From Quillaja saponaria (Eukaryota > Streptophyta > Magnoliopsida > Fabales > Quillajaceae), in contig CM055607.1 of the NCBI GenBank assembly GCA_029379385.1, positions 17,298,001-17,362,000 of the forward strand: a DNA stretch of 64,000 nt, read 5' to 3'. Under the pieces are notes generated by a model. That model ran no database searches. It was not told where the DNA came from and saw only the letters and a program-made list of their open reading frames with translations. Positions 1 to 11,304 of this stretch are shown piece by piece (position 1 is the stretch's first letter; each line of letters opens with the position of its first letter). Both the position numbers and the translations under genes were made by a program.

Positions 1-911
1 GGTTCCTCTAAATTACTAAATCTATCTAATTGGTGATTAACCAATTAGAAGCAAGGAACATAGAATGACATAAATAACAATAATATCAAACCCTAAGCAA
101 TCCATAGATAAAATTAAGTCAAACTACATGTGAGCTCCATCACAATCCTAGAAAAAGGATTTAGTACATGCTACTAGACATAAACATAACCAACTAAAGA
201 AATCATTAAGAACATATAAAGAAACTAAAAGGAATGAAAGAATAAGAGAAAACAAAGAAGATGTCAATCTCTAAGCTCTTCAAAATCCCTTGCTCCTTTA
301 GCTGCAAGAACTCTCAATTAACTCTATATCTCTAGAAATCCCTTGCAATTGTGTGTTTAGAATCCCCAAGCCCTTTCTCTTTATAGGCTTCAAAATCATG
401 AGTTTGAAGTCTAATTTGAAGTATATTTAACGGCCAGCGCCCCATCCATTACTTTTTGCCACCTTAAGCATTTATTTTTGGACAAAACATGAGACTTTCC
501 ATGATGTTAGGTGCCCTAGCTACAGAAGCCTAGCACCTAGGCATCCAATGCCTCTGGTTGATAATTCTTTGGCTAAAGTAGCATGCCCTAGCAACGACTT
601 TCTGGTGCCTAGGCGCCCAACACTGCAAGTTTGGATTTTCAGTGCTGCAACCTTGGTTTTGCATGGCCTAGGCGCTTGATGAGTTTAAATCTTATCCCTT
701 AAGCAATTGGTCTTCAAAAAGGACTCCTTAAGGCTTGTAACTTCAAAACACATAACCAAAGTTTAATAGGAATGTAACTCTTATTTAAAAGATAGCAATA
801 TGAATTAAACTACAAACTAAGCTAAAACTAAACAATTTGTAATACAAAACTCAAAAACCTAGCTAAAATGAATGCATAATGTAATGTAATATAAGTTATT
901 TCATGAACTTA
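1..911 (-). repeat. 3' LTR of the Athila-like element (partial)
   Basis: Base 1 corresponds to about 9252 in the 5' LTR; both contain GGTTCCTCTAAATTA followed by matching sequence. About 490 bp of the LTR therefore lie off the window and the full LTR would be near 1.4 kb. The LTR ends on the plus strand in CTTATCA at 911, so its minus-strand start is TGATAAG. Just beyond lies a short purine-rich tract on the minus strand that fits a polypurine tract. Confidence 0.8.
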
Positions 912-1920
912 TCACACATCCAAATTTAAGATTATGCTAGTCCTTGAGCAAAAGAGTAAAATAAACAACAGACATAATTAAAGATGCATTACACCAAAAT
1001 AATGATATCCCCGTAATATCCTCAAAAGTTTCATCAAATCTTAACTTATTGTCAACCACAAGGTATTATTTAAACTAATGTTCAACTCCAAAGCAAGCAT
1101 CATTCTCAAATAGATTTTCAAGTGTGTGTGTGTATAAATGATCTTTCTGCCTCAAATTGCATGTAACTCTTATAAGTTTATGCCTATTCAACATCTCGCT
1201 TAGTATTCAAACCCCATAAGTTTGCTCTCATTCCTCTCTTAACTAATATAGACTAATACTAAGCCAATGATCAAAAGGTCTTCTAAAGCTTGTAATGTAA
1301 GTTAGGACAATGGTAAGAATAAGGAAAATAAGCATAAGTTACCCTAAGCACCTAAATCATTCTAGACCTTGAAGAGCTTTCATACATCCTAATACTTCAT
1401 TTAAACTTGATGTTCCCCTTTTTTTTTTTCTTCTCCACTTCAAAATTTTAATTCTTTTGCTTGTATTTTTACCCATTTGTCACACCCTCAAACTTGAATA
1501 TTTCTCATATGATTAATTAGGGTGAGAAAAGGGCACAATTGTCTATACTTTCCTTTTTTCTTTTTCTTTTTTCCTCTCTCCACTTTTGCTCCTTTACTTT
1601 GCATGGCTCAATATTTATCTAGAATAACTAAATGCTTACAAATAAGGATTCAAAATTGGATTTCATAATAAACGGTATAAGCACTAATGTAGGTGACCAA
1701 GAAAAAAGCTTAATAAGCTTAAAAAGGTGTACTAAGGATATAAAATAAACAAGATTAGCTTGAAAGGCTCAAATGGTCCATACGTTGAGTCAATGTCCTG
1801 GGTTTATATGGTCAGTCTGTAGACGGCTCAAATGGTTGTGGTGCTGAAGATGAGCTACCTCCTACTAACATATTGTTATGAACTGGGAGGCGGGCAATAA
1901 TAATCTTATCAATATTCTTC
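912..1920 (-). other. Athila-like internal region without recognisable coding sequence
   Basis: This stretch lies between the extra ORF and the 3' LTR. It is AT-rich with pyrimidine runs near 1410 and 1550. No convincing reading frame was seen. It probably corresponds to the 3' untranslated part of the element. Confidence 0.5.
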
Positions 1921-2600
1921 TTACTCTTCATTATTGTCATAATGCATACTAGCCCAAACACATAAAACAGTGATTAAACATGGGAATTGAAGTCCTTCCT
2001 TTGTTTGGGTGTGGGCACACTCAATGATATTTGAAAAAATCAGGCTTCCAATATCAATGCTTTTGCCAGTAAGAATGGAATACAAGAGAATATCTCTTTC
2101 CTTGGTGACATCACTGGTATGCATACAAGGCAACATATTGTTAGATAAGAATAATAACCAAGCCTTTTCATACTTGCTCATTGTATTGGCCCGAAAAGTA
2201 ATTGGCTCGCCTTTGGACAATTTTCATGTACTTGAATGCTTGCATAAAAAAGATACAATCTCCTTCAAATTGGCCTCACCTTCCACAAGCGGGGTATACT
2301 CATCTTCTTCAATGTCTTACAACCTATAAACTTTTTTAATGCTATGGCTATCAAATGGAACTTGTCGCCCATGAACAAACACCTTGCCATTCTTGTGATT
2401 AAGGGCATTGGCATAGAAATCCCTTACTAATGAAACAATCATCGATTTTGGTGGCTCACAAAATTTCCCCCAATGACGGGTGTTAATGATGTTATAGATT
2501 TCCTTATGGAACATCAAGATCAATTCAAATTCTCTTTCAGCAATTATACTCTTGTTTTCAAGTGAGTGTGTAAACTGTCTTAAGCTTCTTTGGACATAAA
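1921..2600 (-). pseudogene. Athila extra ORF / 'putative plant transposon protein' domain, 3' portion
   Basis: Minus-strand reading gives two matching blocks. One (about 2523-2317) carries WGKFCEPPKSMIVSLVRDFY and ends in FDSHSIKKVYRL. The other (2220-1921) carries SVTKERDILLYSILTGKSID-like sequence (here DVTKERDILLYSILTGKSID). This pattern is the domain often labelled putative plant transposon protein, found in Athila-type extra ORFs. The frame shifts between the blocks and carries stops upstream, so it is dead. The beginning of the same ORF lies beyond the solo LTR at 6605-6552. Function in the living element is not established; it sits where Athila elements carry their env-like ORF. Confidence 0.7.
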
Positions 2601-5600
2601 TTTCGTATCACACCCCTCATAGAGGCATGACTGGTCGAAGGAATGGTAACCAAACCTCCGTAACCTTGACTCAAAAACAAAGAAACAACTATGACTCTTG
2701 ACCAACCAATGAATAAAAATAAAAATAGATAAAATCAAAAGTTAACAATAAAAGTTTGTTAACTAAAACAAATCACAACTTACTGAAAATTTTGGCAAAG
2801 GTTCCTTGTAATATGGAACATGCCTTAAAATACAAACCTATAAACTCCTGTTCTTACACAACAACAACACAAAGGCAATAAGAAGCTCTGCTTCGTCCAC
2901 ATCATAAACAAGACAAATACTAAAATATTACATCATACAAAATTAGACATCCCACAGTTTTAATGTTACTGCAAACTTTCATCCTTGACTTCAAGTTTGA
3001 GATTACGAAGAATACTTTGTCATCAAATCCTCAGCAAACCCCAGTATTAGTGGTTATTTTCCTTTGAGGTCCTGCTACTAAAAAAATATCTATAAAAGAA
3101 AGGTGATACCTATGGACTCTGTGAGTAAAAAATCGCACCCAAAGGGTATTAGCATCACTCAACACAAGTATATAACATATATAATAACATTATGATTTAA
3201 TTCAAATACATGTACATATTTGTAATAGTCATAAATTCACAACTTACATGATTCATAGAATCATAAAATAATCAGAACATTCACAGCATACAGAGCAAAC
3301 AAAGGGCCAACGAGTAACCCAGCCCTGCACAACAGCATCAACCCCTACCAGGCATTTAGGAGCCCGCACAACAGATTAATCTCCATACATAAACCATCAT
3401 ACCAGGGGCTGAGCACTCAAATTTTTAAAAAACATTTATCAGAATTAGAATATCTCAGGATTTTAAATCAGAATATCCTAGGTGCACCTGGATCTTAGTT
3501 TCGGAAATAAAAATCATTTCTCAGAAAAATCTCACTTTGTTAGCCCTTATCAACCACAACCAATATCAAACATAATTCAAATAAATCACTGAAATATTGC
3601 ACTTGCTTATTTTTCATATATCACATCTATTCAATTACACATATAATTATATATAATAATCTAGTCCCCAAAGATAACAATTAACCACTCACCCTTAAAC
3701 GATTTCGTTCATCACTTACACTTGTGTTCACGCATCTCATCAGGTACACTTTAGGATCTAAACAAAAATTCATATTTCCAAACAATACTTAGTTCATAAA
3801 CGTTATTATTATAATCTCTTAATTACTAAACTTATATATAAATTATATAGGTTTCTTTATGAAAGTTTTCTATTAAGTCATTACAAGTTAAGTATTATAA
3901 ATTGTACTTTATATGGTAAGGTTCATAATGAAGAGACATTTTAGATGTCTTGACAATACATAGGGTAGAAGGAAACAATTAGAACAAATAGAAAATATTA
4001 ATGAGTTAGAAATGTTGAAACAATCCAAATTTGGGGTTTGGATTCATGTTCACTCTAACAGTCATATCTTCCTCTAGGAAATTCCAAATTCAGTTTCATA
4101 AAATTTATTAAATACTAGACCCATGTAGCTTTATAATGGTATATCATTTGTAATTTTTAGATTTATATATCAATACAGTTTATTCTTTGAAGTTGCATAA
4201 AATTTTGTAAAACGCATGATTTTGGCAGCTCTGACCTTATCTTAGTTAATTGAACATAACTTTCTCTAGAAAAAAGAAAATCCAAATCCATTTGTTGGAT
4301 TTATTAATATACAAGTATATCTTTCTAGATAGGTATCATATGTATTATTTGGATGTGTATATACAGTTAATTATTTAAAATTTACTTCTTCTATGCATTT
4401 TCAAAACCCCATTGGATATATGTTTATTTTCACTTACATACTTAACCAAATTTAATAAAACCAACTCTAAACATTATCTTCAGGATGTTAACTATCTTTC
4501 ATATTTAGAAAGTTCTCTTAAAATCAGAATTGAGCTTATTTAATTCTTCATATGAACTAAAAACAGGGCACTGCCCAAATTTCTGGTTGCCAACCTATAA
4601 TTCTGATACTTATGGAATTCTCATACTTGGGAAATAAATAACGAAAATTTTCAACCTATGTTATCAAGATGTTAGGAACAAATTTTATTTAGAGGTTTTA
4701 GGCTAATTCGAATCACAACCTCCAACAAAGTTCTCCAGACTGATTGAAACTCACTTAAAATCCTACATAGATCTAGCCTTAGTCCAATAGCTCTAACTAT
4801 CAATATACTTGGAACCAGGTTGCAAAATTTTGTAGGTATTCTTTCAAGACTCTAACCTACATTTTCTCTTTAGAACTCATAATTTAATTCAGCTTTGAAA
4901 GCATCCAAAACACAAGATTTCTCTCACCCATGAAATCTGCCCTGCATCCCTTCAAAAACCATTCAACTCTCACTTTTAACACTTCACCTCACAATTAAAC
5001 ATCCTTTACCCAAACTCACTACCCACTATTATTAACTCCTTAACCCATAACATTAACCAACTATTTTCTACTCTTGTTTAGGAACTTTGTATTCACGTTT
5101 TAACAATAGGTAACCACCAATACTTAAATCTACCAAGTTTTACTCAAAAAGTTATAACTAGTTTTCCTGTAGGCATTTTATTCAAACATCTTGAATGCAA
5201 GATTTCTTTCCATTGGTGTAGGTGTATACGTGTATATACCTATGCCAAGAAATTCAACACTACTTACTTCTATATTACTCACATTTCCAATATTAAATTC
5301 AAGTTAAATTAATTATTTACCATTCATCAATGTAATTTCAATATCAACATTCTTTGAATAGAATTCATGTTCTAATAACCACCTAATCATTCTATATATA
5401 TTCTTTGATTCTAAAGTTTTACTCACTACTCTTAGCTTTAATTCCAATTTGTAATTATCCAAATTATACAAATAAACCAAGTACTAAAATAAGAAACCAG
5501 TTCACCTAGGATTATTAAACTTTGTTGCTACCTTTATTTAAGCTTCTTTACGATGTAGACCAAGTGGCAAGAAAAGGCTATTGCCTTTGTCCTTGCAACC

Positions 5601-5780
5601 CATAAAGCTCCAAGCAAGTTGACTAAGAAAAGTCAACACAAGGACAAGACTGGCTGCTGCAAGAGGTAAACGAAACCACAACTGGTTACACCATACTCTC
5701 AAGGGTCACTCAAAGCTTGGATAGTAGCAAAAGGACAAGATTTGACTGATGCAAAGAGGAGCAGCCTCATGGTCAAGAAA

Positions 5781-5990
5781 GGGAGGAATGATGTCTTAAA
5801 AACAGGGCATCTGCTTTCCTTAGTTGCTGTACCTATTTCAGTAGCTTTCCTTGACTGATTTTTCATCTCACAAACACGTATAAAAGGGAGGAATGATGTC
5901 TTAAAAACAGGGCATCTGTTTTTCTTAGTTGCTACACCTATTTCAGTGGCTTTCCTTGACTAATTTTTCATCTCACAAACACGCATAAAA
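5781..5990 (+). repeat. 105-bp tandem duplication inside the solo LTR
   Basis: Two copies, 5781-5885 and 5886-5990, both begin GGGAGGAATGATGTC and end in CACAAACACG(T/C)ATAAAA. They differ at only a few bases. The copies are non-coding. Confidence 0.85.
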
Positions 5991-6261
5991 GGTCACACGC
6001 ACATGGAAGCTAAGCTTCTTAGACTAAGAAGGGAAGTGGCACAAGCTGCCAACCAAAGAAAATCACACCTCACACTTGGCAGAAAAACAGGGGAGGAAAA
6101 TAAAAGGAACAACCTGGAAGAATGGAGGATGACCAGACTAACAACAAGGTAGATAGGAGAAAATAAGAAAAAAAAAAAAAAGGAAACTAATAAAATAACT
6201 AATGGAGTCAATGGTCAATACATAAATGTGTGGTGTGTATTAATTCTCTTGATTTGAATAT

Positions 6262-6298
6262 ATACATATATATATATATACATATATATGTATATATA
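6262..6298 (+). repeat. (AT)n-rich microsatellite
   Basis: Alternating TATA/CATA sequence near the end of the solo LTR. Similar short (AT)n tracts occur at about 6638-6655, 12907-12928, 51882-51911 and 56728-56752. Confidence 0.8.
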
Positions 6299-6551
6299 AA
6301 AGTTTGTTTAATTTAACTTTCTTGATTTATACTTGTATTTCACTAAAAAGAAAAATACACACAAGATAAAATCAATCTCCAAGTCTTCCAATAACATGGT
6401 GAAATTTATTTCTTACCTTACATATATCTCTACTTATATATATAAGTGTTCGTTTACTTAAATTTTACTTCACATAAAATTCTATTTACTTAACCATGAT
6501 AAATTATGTACAAATGTCCTAAATCGTAAGTTAAACTATTGGGTTATAACA

Positions 6552-6605
6552 TTTAGTGTGGTCATAGGTAGCACTAGAACCACCCCTTGATCTCTTTGGA
6601 GGCAT
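6552..6605 (-). pseudogene. Start of the Athila extra ORF, cut off by the solo LTR
   Basis: On the minus strand an ATG at 6605-6603 opens MPPKRSRGGSSATYDHTK, a basic start typical of plant-transposon-protein ORFs. The frame then runs into the target duplication and the solo LTR at 6551. Similar reading resumes beyond the LTR at 2600. This is the best evidence that the LTR inserted into a coding sequence. Confidence 0.65.
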
Positions 6606-7529
6606 AGCTCAAATCAAAAGTACAAGATGGGACAAATATATATATATATATATATACACACACATACAACAATTCCAATCCAAACCATAACAATATCACA
6701 ACTCCTAAACTTGTATAGCACTATCAATGTCAAAGGTAATCAATTCCAAGCATATAATCCTCCACAAAGCACTAGAACCAAAAACCCACAAAGCATTAGA
6801 TCAAAACCTTAATTTTTCAACTCAAAAACCCAAATTCAGATATAGCATGAATAGTACAGAAAATCAATTACCCCTGGTTCAAAACAAGAGCAAATCCTGA
6901 AGTAACTTCAAGCCAAGGCATATATCTATACTAGATCAAGAATTTTAGTTCTCCTTACTTCAAAATATGAAAAACCCTTGATTTCTGGGAAACTTACTTG
7001 TAAGAGAGAAATCCACTTAAAGCTTGAAAGAGGGAGTAGCTATGGATGCCATTCTTGAAATTTTGAAGATGATGAACTTTGAATTACTTGATTTAGGGTA
7101 TTGGGCCTTGGATTTTTGAGTAGGGAAGATGGTTTTAGGAAGGTAGGGAGTGTTTAGGATGAAATTGGGGTTGGGAATGAAGCAATTTCCGACTGTTTAA
7201 AACAGCCTCAGCCGATAGTGCCAGGGCTGCTGTCTTGTTCCAAGATTATGGCACTGTGGTATCCAGAAATGGGTGCTACGGTGCCCAATGGCTCTATTTT
7301 GAAGCTCTTAACATATTTTGAAGTGTTTATGTTGTTCTTACAAGACAAAACAAAGAAATTGAATGAAATTACTCGAAACAAGACTCAAAAACTATAAAAA
7401 TAAAAAACTAAAAGAAAGGGTTTAGAAAGTTTGAGTGACCTCCCAAGGAGTGCTTGATTTATAGTCATCGGCTTGACTTTGTCATGTTTATTCAGTATTA
7501 GCTAGAAGGATGGAGGTATTTTGATGATC
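6606..7529 (-). other. Spacer between integrase tail and extra ORF of the Athila-like element
   Basis: No convincing gene is seen here. An AT/AC microsatellite occurs near 6638-6665. The rest is unique-looking AT-rich sequence. The position fits the pol-to-extra-ORF spacer of Athila elements. Confidence 0.5.
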
Positions 7530-8125
7530 AATAGGACCTCCCTAATAATGTTTGAGCATTTGCCCATTCACCTTGAATTTGTTGTTTGGCTTCTTTTATT
7601 TGGCTATTTCCATAGCTCCATAAGTAAACAATGTAGTAACTATGAATGGTCCAAACCATCTTGACTTGAGCTTTCCCAGAAATAGATTCAAATTGGAATT
7701 AAAGAGTAAGACCTTTATACCAGGCTTAAAATGGCAGTCCATGATTTTCTTGTCATGTCATTTTTTTGTTTATTCCTTATAAATCTTTGCATTCTCATAT
7801 GCTTGAAGCTAGAACTCATCTATGATCTACATGGAGCCAAGATTCAACTTCCTAATGGCCTAATACACATTGTGCTCTAGCTTTACCAATAGTGGCATGC
7901 TTTCCCAAAATTCAGTCTATATAGAGACATGCAAATAGGAGTTTTCTAGGCTGTGCAATATGCCTACAATGCATCATCCAATTTCTTAGATCAATCTTTT
8001 AGCGAAGGGCATACTGTTTTCTCCAAGATTTTCTTGATTTCCCTAGTTGGAAATTTCAACTTGGCCACTAGATTATGGATGATAGGCCAAGGCAACCTTG
8101 TGAGCGACTCTATTCTTAGCTAAAA
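7530..8125 (-). pseudogene. Athila-like integrase, C-terminal part only
   Basis: Minus-strand reading from 8125 gives RVAHKVALAYHP, then a stop where Gln is expected, then SSGQVEISN-type sequence and REIKKILEKTV. That segment holds the last acidic residue of the DDE triad. Further on come KSRWFGPFIVT and FKVNGQMLKHY, the C-terminal domain of Athila integrase. Several frameshifts and stops interrupt it. The N-terminal zinc finger and both catalytic Asp residues are absent because gag is joined directly upstream. It cannot be functional. Confidence 0.75.
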
Positions 8126-8562
8126 GTGCCTCCAAGTGCTTGCTGCATGAATGAAGTGATTTCATTCCACAACTTAGCTATTTTGGCCGGTGGAAAGGAT
8201 TTTGCCAAGAACTTTTGAGCCAAGTCCATCCATATAGTGATGTAGTGAGATGGCAAGGAGCACAACCAACTTCTTGCCTTATCTTAAAGTGAGAAAAGAA
8301 AAAGCCTTAGATGAATGGCATCATTAGAAATGCCATTGCACTTGAAGGTGTCGCAAAACTCCAAAAACATTACAAGATAGGTATTAGGATCGTAGTTTGG
8401 AAGGCCAACAAATTGCACCATTTATTGGATCATTTGAATCTAGTCAGGCTTAGTTTCAAAGTTATTATATTAAATGGTCAGCTATTGGATGCTTGAATAA
8501 AGGCCTTCCACTAAGGGAATAGCATAGTCCCTTAAATCCTTAGGCTCTTGTTCATCAACCAT
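8126..8562 (-). pseudogene. Athila-like gag fragment
   Basis: Minus-strand reading opens near 8562 with EQEPKDLRDYAIPLV. It continues with QFVGLPNYDPNTYLVMFLEF and DLAQKFLAKSFPPAKIAKLW, then NEITSFMQQ. These are hallmark blocks of the retrotransposon gag domain of Athila elements. Several stops interrupt it. The sequence switches to integrase at about 8125, so the gag C-terminus and everything up to mid-integrase are deleted. Confidence 0.75.
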
Positions 8563-8736
8563 TGCTGGATTTTGTAAAGTAGCTTGTTGTTTCTCCTTTC
8601 GAAGCCTTCGTATTGTCTTTTCGATCTTGAACGACTTCTAAGATACGAGTTCTTCACATAAACCTGAAATTAAAAAGAAAAAATTTGACTTAAAACTAGA
8701 ACTGGCTGGTATTAATATTAACAAGAATAGAATAAT

Positions 8737-8754
8737 TCCCCGACAACAACACCA
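8737..8754 (-). other. Primer-binding site, tRNA-Asp type
   Basis: The plus strand reads TCCCCGACAACAACACCA, matching 14 of 18 positions of the 3' end of plant tRNA-Asp (TCCCCGGCAACGGCGCCA). All four differences are G to A on this strand. Six bases separate it from the 5' LTR edge at 8761. This fixes the element orientation as minus. Confidence 0.85.
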
Positions 8755-8760
8755 AAAACT

Positions 8761-9960
8761 TGTTGTTGAAAATACAACGTAAGTACACGTATCGTTTAAA
8801 CAAGTAATAAAGTATAAGTTAAGTATCATTCCCATGATGAATTAATTCTATCAAGCCAAGTACTAAAATTTACCAATTCTAACTTTTTCCAGATGGTTGA
8901 AAACTAAAGCAAGTAAGCAAAACAACTGAACATAAGAATAATTTCACTCACACTTCACTTAACTTGCCTTTATCCTTATTGCTTAGTTCTGATATTATGT
9001 TATTAACCTAAGGTTCCAAGTTAATTATAAGTATCTTTCGAATTGCTTATAATTCATATCTTAGTTAATTATTTCGCTATATGTTTATGAGAATTGAATT
9101 ATTCAAGGTTCCATTAAGAACAAACCTAAATTGACTACACAAGGTCTCTATGTATATGTCTATTCTATATGCAAATCAATTCAACCAACTAAGTAAATGA
9201 ATTTGAACATGTCTTATATCATTCAACACTAAGCTAGATTCCCTTTGTCAAGGTTCCTCTAAATTACCAAATTTGTGTAATTGGTGATTAAGCAATTGGA
9301 AGCAATAAACATAGAATGACATAAATAACAATAATATTAAATCTTAAGCAATCCCATAGATAAAATTAAGTCAAACTACATGTAAGTTCTATCATAATCC
9401 TAGAAAAAGGATTTAGTTCATACTATTAGATGTAAACATGACTACAACTAAATAAATCATTAAGAATATACAAAGAAACTAAAAGGAATGAAGGAATAAG
9501 AGAAAACTAGGAAGATATCAGTCTCCAAGTTCTTCAAAATCCCTAGCTCCTGTAGTTCCAAGCACTTTCAATCAATTCTATATCTCCATAAATTATTTGC
9601 TCAATTGTGTGTTTAGAATCCCTAAGCACTTTCTCTTTGTAGCAATCAAAATCATGAGTAAGAGTCCAATTAAGAGTAGTTTTATCTGGCCAACACCCTA
9701 GCTAAGACTTTTTGGCCTCCCAACACTGATTTTTGGACAAAACATGAGACTTTGCAAGATGTTGGGAGCCCCAGACATAAAAGTCGGGCGCCCCAGTGCC
9801 CACTTCCTGGTGCCTAGGTGCTTAAAGCCTTTGGTTAATAAATCTTTGGTCGAGAGTAGGGTGCCTCAGCGCCCATTTTCTGGCGCCTAGGTGCCCAATG
9901 CTGCTGGTTTGGATTTTCAGTGTTGCAGCCTTGGCTTTTCATGGCCTAGGAGCCCGGCGA
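8761..9960 (-). repeat. 5' LTR of the Athila-like element, first segment
   Basis: It begins TGTTGTTGAAAATACAACG next to the primer site and matches 1-680 from about 9252 onward. At about 9960 the match stops where the LINE begins. About 85 bp of LTR present in the other copy (around 685-770) are missing at this junction. Confidence 0.8.
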
Positions 9961-9967
9961 GCTGATA

Positions 9968-10680
9968 AATATTGGAAGGAGGATTAATATTGCTTGTTTG
10001 CAAGAAACAAAGTGGGTAGGACAAAAGGCTATAGAGATAGAAAGAACAGGATTCAAGATGTGGTATACCGGTAAGACTAGAAATAAGAATGGAGTGGCGA
10101 TTATTATAGATGGAAATTTAAAGTACGAGGTTGTTGAAATCAAGAGGAAAAGTGATAGAATAACTTTAGTGAAATTGATGATAGACGAGGAGGCCTTTAA
10201 TATCATTAGCGCCTATGCTCTACAAATAGGACTGGAAGAATCTACTAAGAATGCTTTTTGGGATGATTTAGAGGAGATAGTCCAAGGAGTACCATTAGGT
10301 GAGAAATTGTTTATTGGTGCTGATTTGAACGGTCATGTAGGAAGTACTAACGAGGGTTTTGAGAGCATACATGGAGGATATGGTTATGGAGTTAGGAATG
10401 AGGGTGGAAAGTCTATTTTAAATTTTGCAGTTGCGTATGACTTAATTTTAGCTAACATGTTTTTTAAGAAACGAGAGTCGCACTTAGTCACCTTTAAGTA
10501 GCGGGCTGAATAAGAGCCAAATAGATTTTGTTCTAACCAGGAAGGTTGATAGAGTTATTTGTAAGGATTGTAAACTTATACCCGGCGAGTGTTTAGTGTC
10601 TCAGCACAAACTTATGGTTGTAGATGTTGGTGTTAAGTGGCGGAAGCAAAAGCATAGAAGTAATAAGTGTATTAAGACTA
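9968..10680 (+). pseudogene. LINE apurinic-type endonuclease domain, partial
   Basis: The reading enters with RRINIACLQETKWVG, the first catalytic block with its Glu, followed by NGVAIIIDG and the ADLNGHVG block (Asp and Asn of the active site). It continues after a frameshift near 10498 with SQIDFVLTRK and QHKLMVVDV, which holds the final His. The strand-cleavage domain is thus almost complete except for its N-terminus. Frameshifts and stops mean no protein is made. In intact elements this domain nicks the target DNA before reverse transcription. Confidence 0.8.
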
Positions 10681-11304
10681 GATAAGACTAGATGGTGGAA
10701 TTTGAATGGAGGGAAGATGGCTCTTTTTAAAGATAAAATGTTACAGGGTGATCCTTGGAGGGTGGAGGGTAAGCCTAACATGATTTAGGATGAGATGGCG
10801 AGTCGTATTAGGAATACGGCTAGAGAGTTGTTAGGAGAAAATAGAGGATGTGGACCTCCGACTAAGGAGACATAGTAGTGGAATGAAGAAGTTCAACAAT
10901 CCATTAAAGTTAAAAAAGAGTGTTATAAAAGATTACACAAGTGTAGAAATGAAGATAATTATAAATGTTTTAGACAAGCTAGAAAAGATGCTAAGAAAGC
11001 GGTTAGGGAAGCCAGAGGCAAGGCTTACGAAGGACTTTACCAAAAGTTTGAGACAAAGGATGGAGAGAAGGATATTTATGGGATTGCCAAGCAAAGGGAA
11101 AGACAAACTAAAGACTTAAATCGTATTAAGTGCATTAAAGATGAGGCTGATAGGGTTTTAGTTAATGAAGATGAGATTAATGAGAGATAGTGAACTTATT
11201 TCGATACTTTATTTAATTGAGAGTCAATGGGTGATTTTGGAGACCTTGATGATACGAATTGCCGATTTGTTCATCAGATTAGAGCATAGGAGGTTAAAGA
11301 AGCT

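Larger units (their letters stand above)
2606..6551 (+). mobile_element. Solo LTR of a large-LTR Ty3/gypsy element (Tekay/Del-like, tentative)
   Basis: A 3.95-kb non-coding block begins TATCACACCCC (LTR start TG mutated to TA) and ends GGGTTATAACA. It is flanked by TTTCG (2601-2605) on the left and TTTAG (6552-6556) on the right, a 5-bp duplication with one mismatch. Removing it rejoins the reading frame of the Athila extra ORF. Phrases such as 'ataactttctctagaaaa' are typical of the very long LTRs of plant chromoviruses, but the lineage call is tentative. No primer site or coding region follows, so it is a solo LTR. A diverged relative lies at 12876-15086. Confidence 0.65.

Noticed and set aside
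2009..2329. 106-residue plus-strand frame
   Set aside because: It is the complement of the minus-strand Athila extra ORF, which has recognisable family blocks.
6627..6812. 61-residue frame starting in an AT microsatellite
   Set aside because: Starts in (TA)n repeat, low complexity, no domain, and lies in the Athila spacer.
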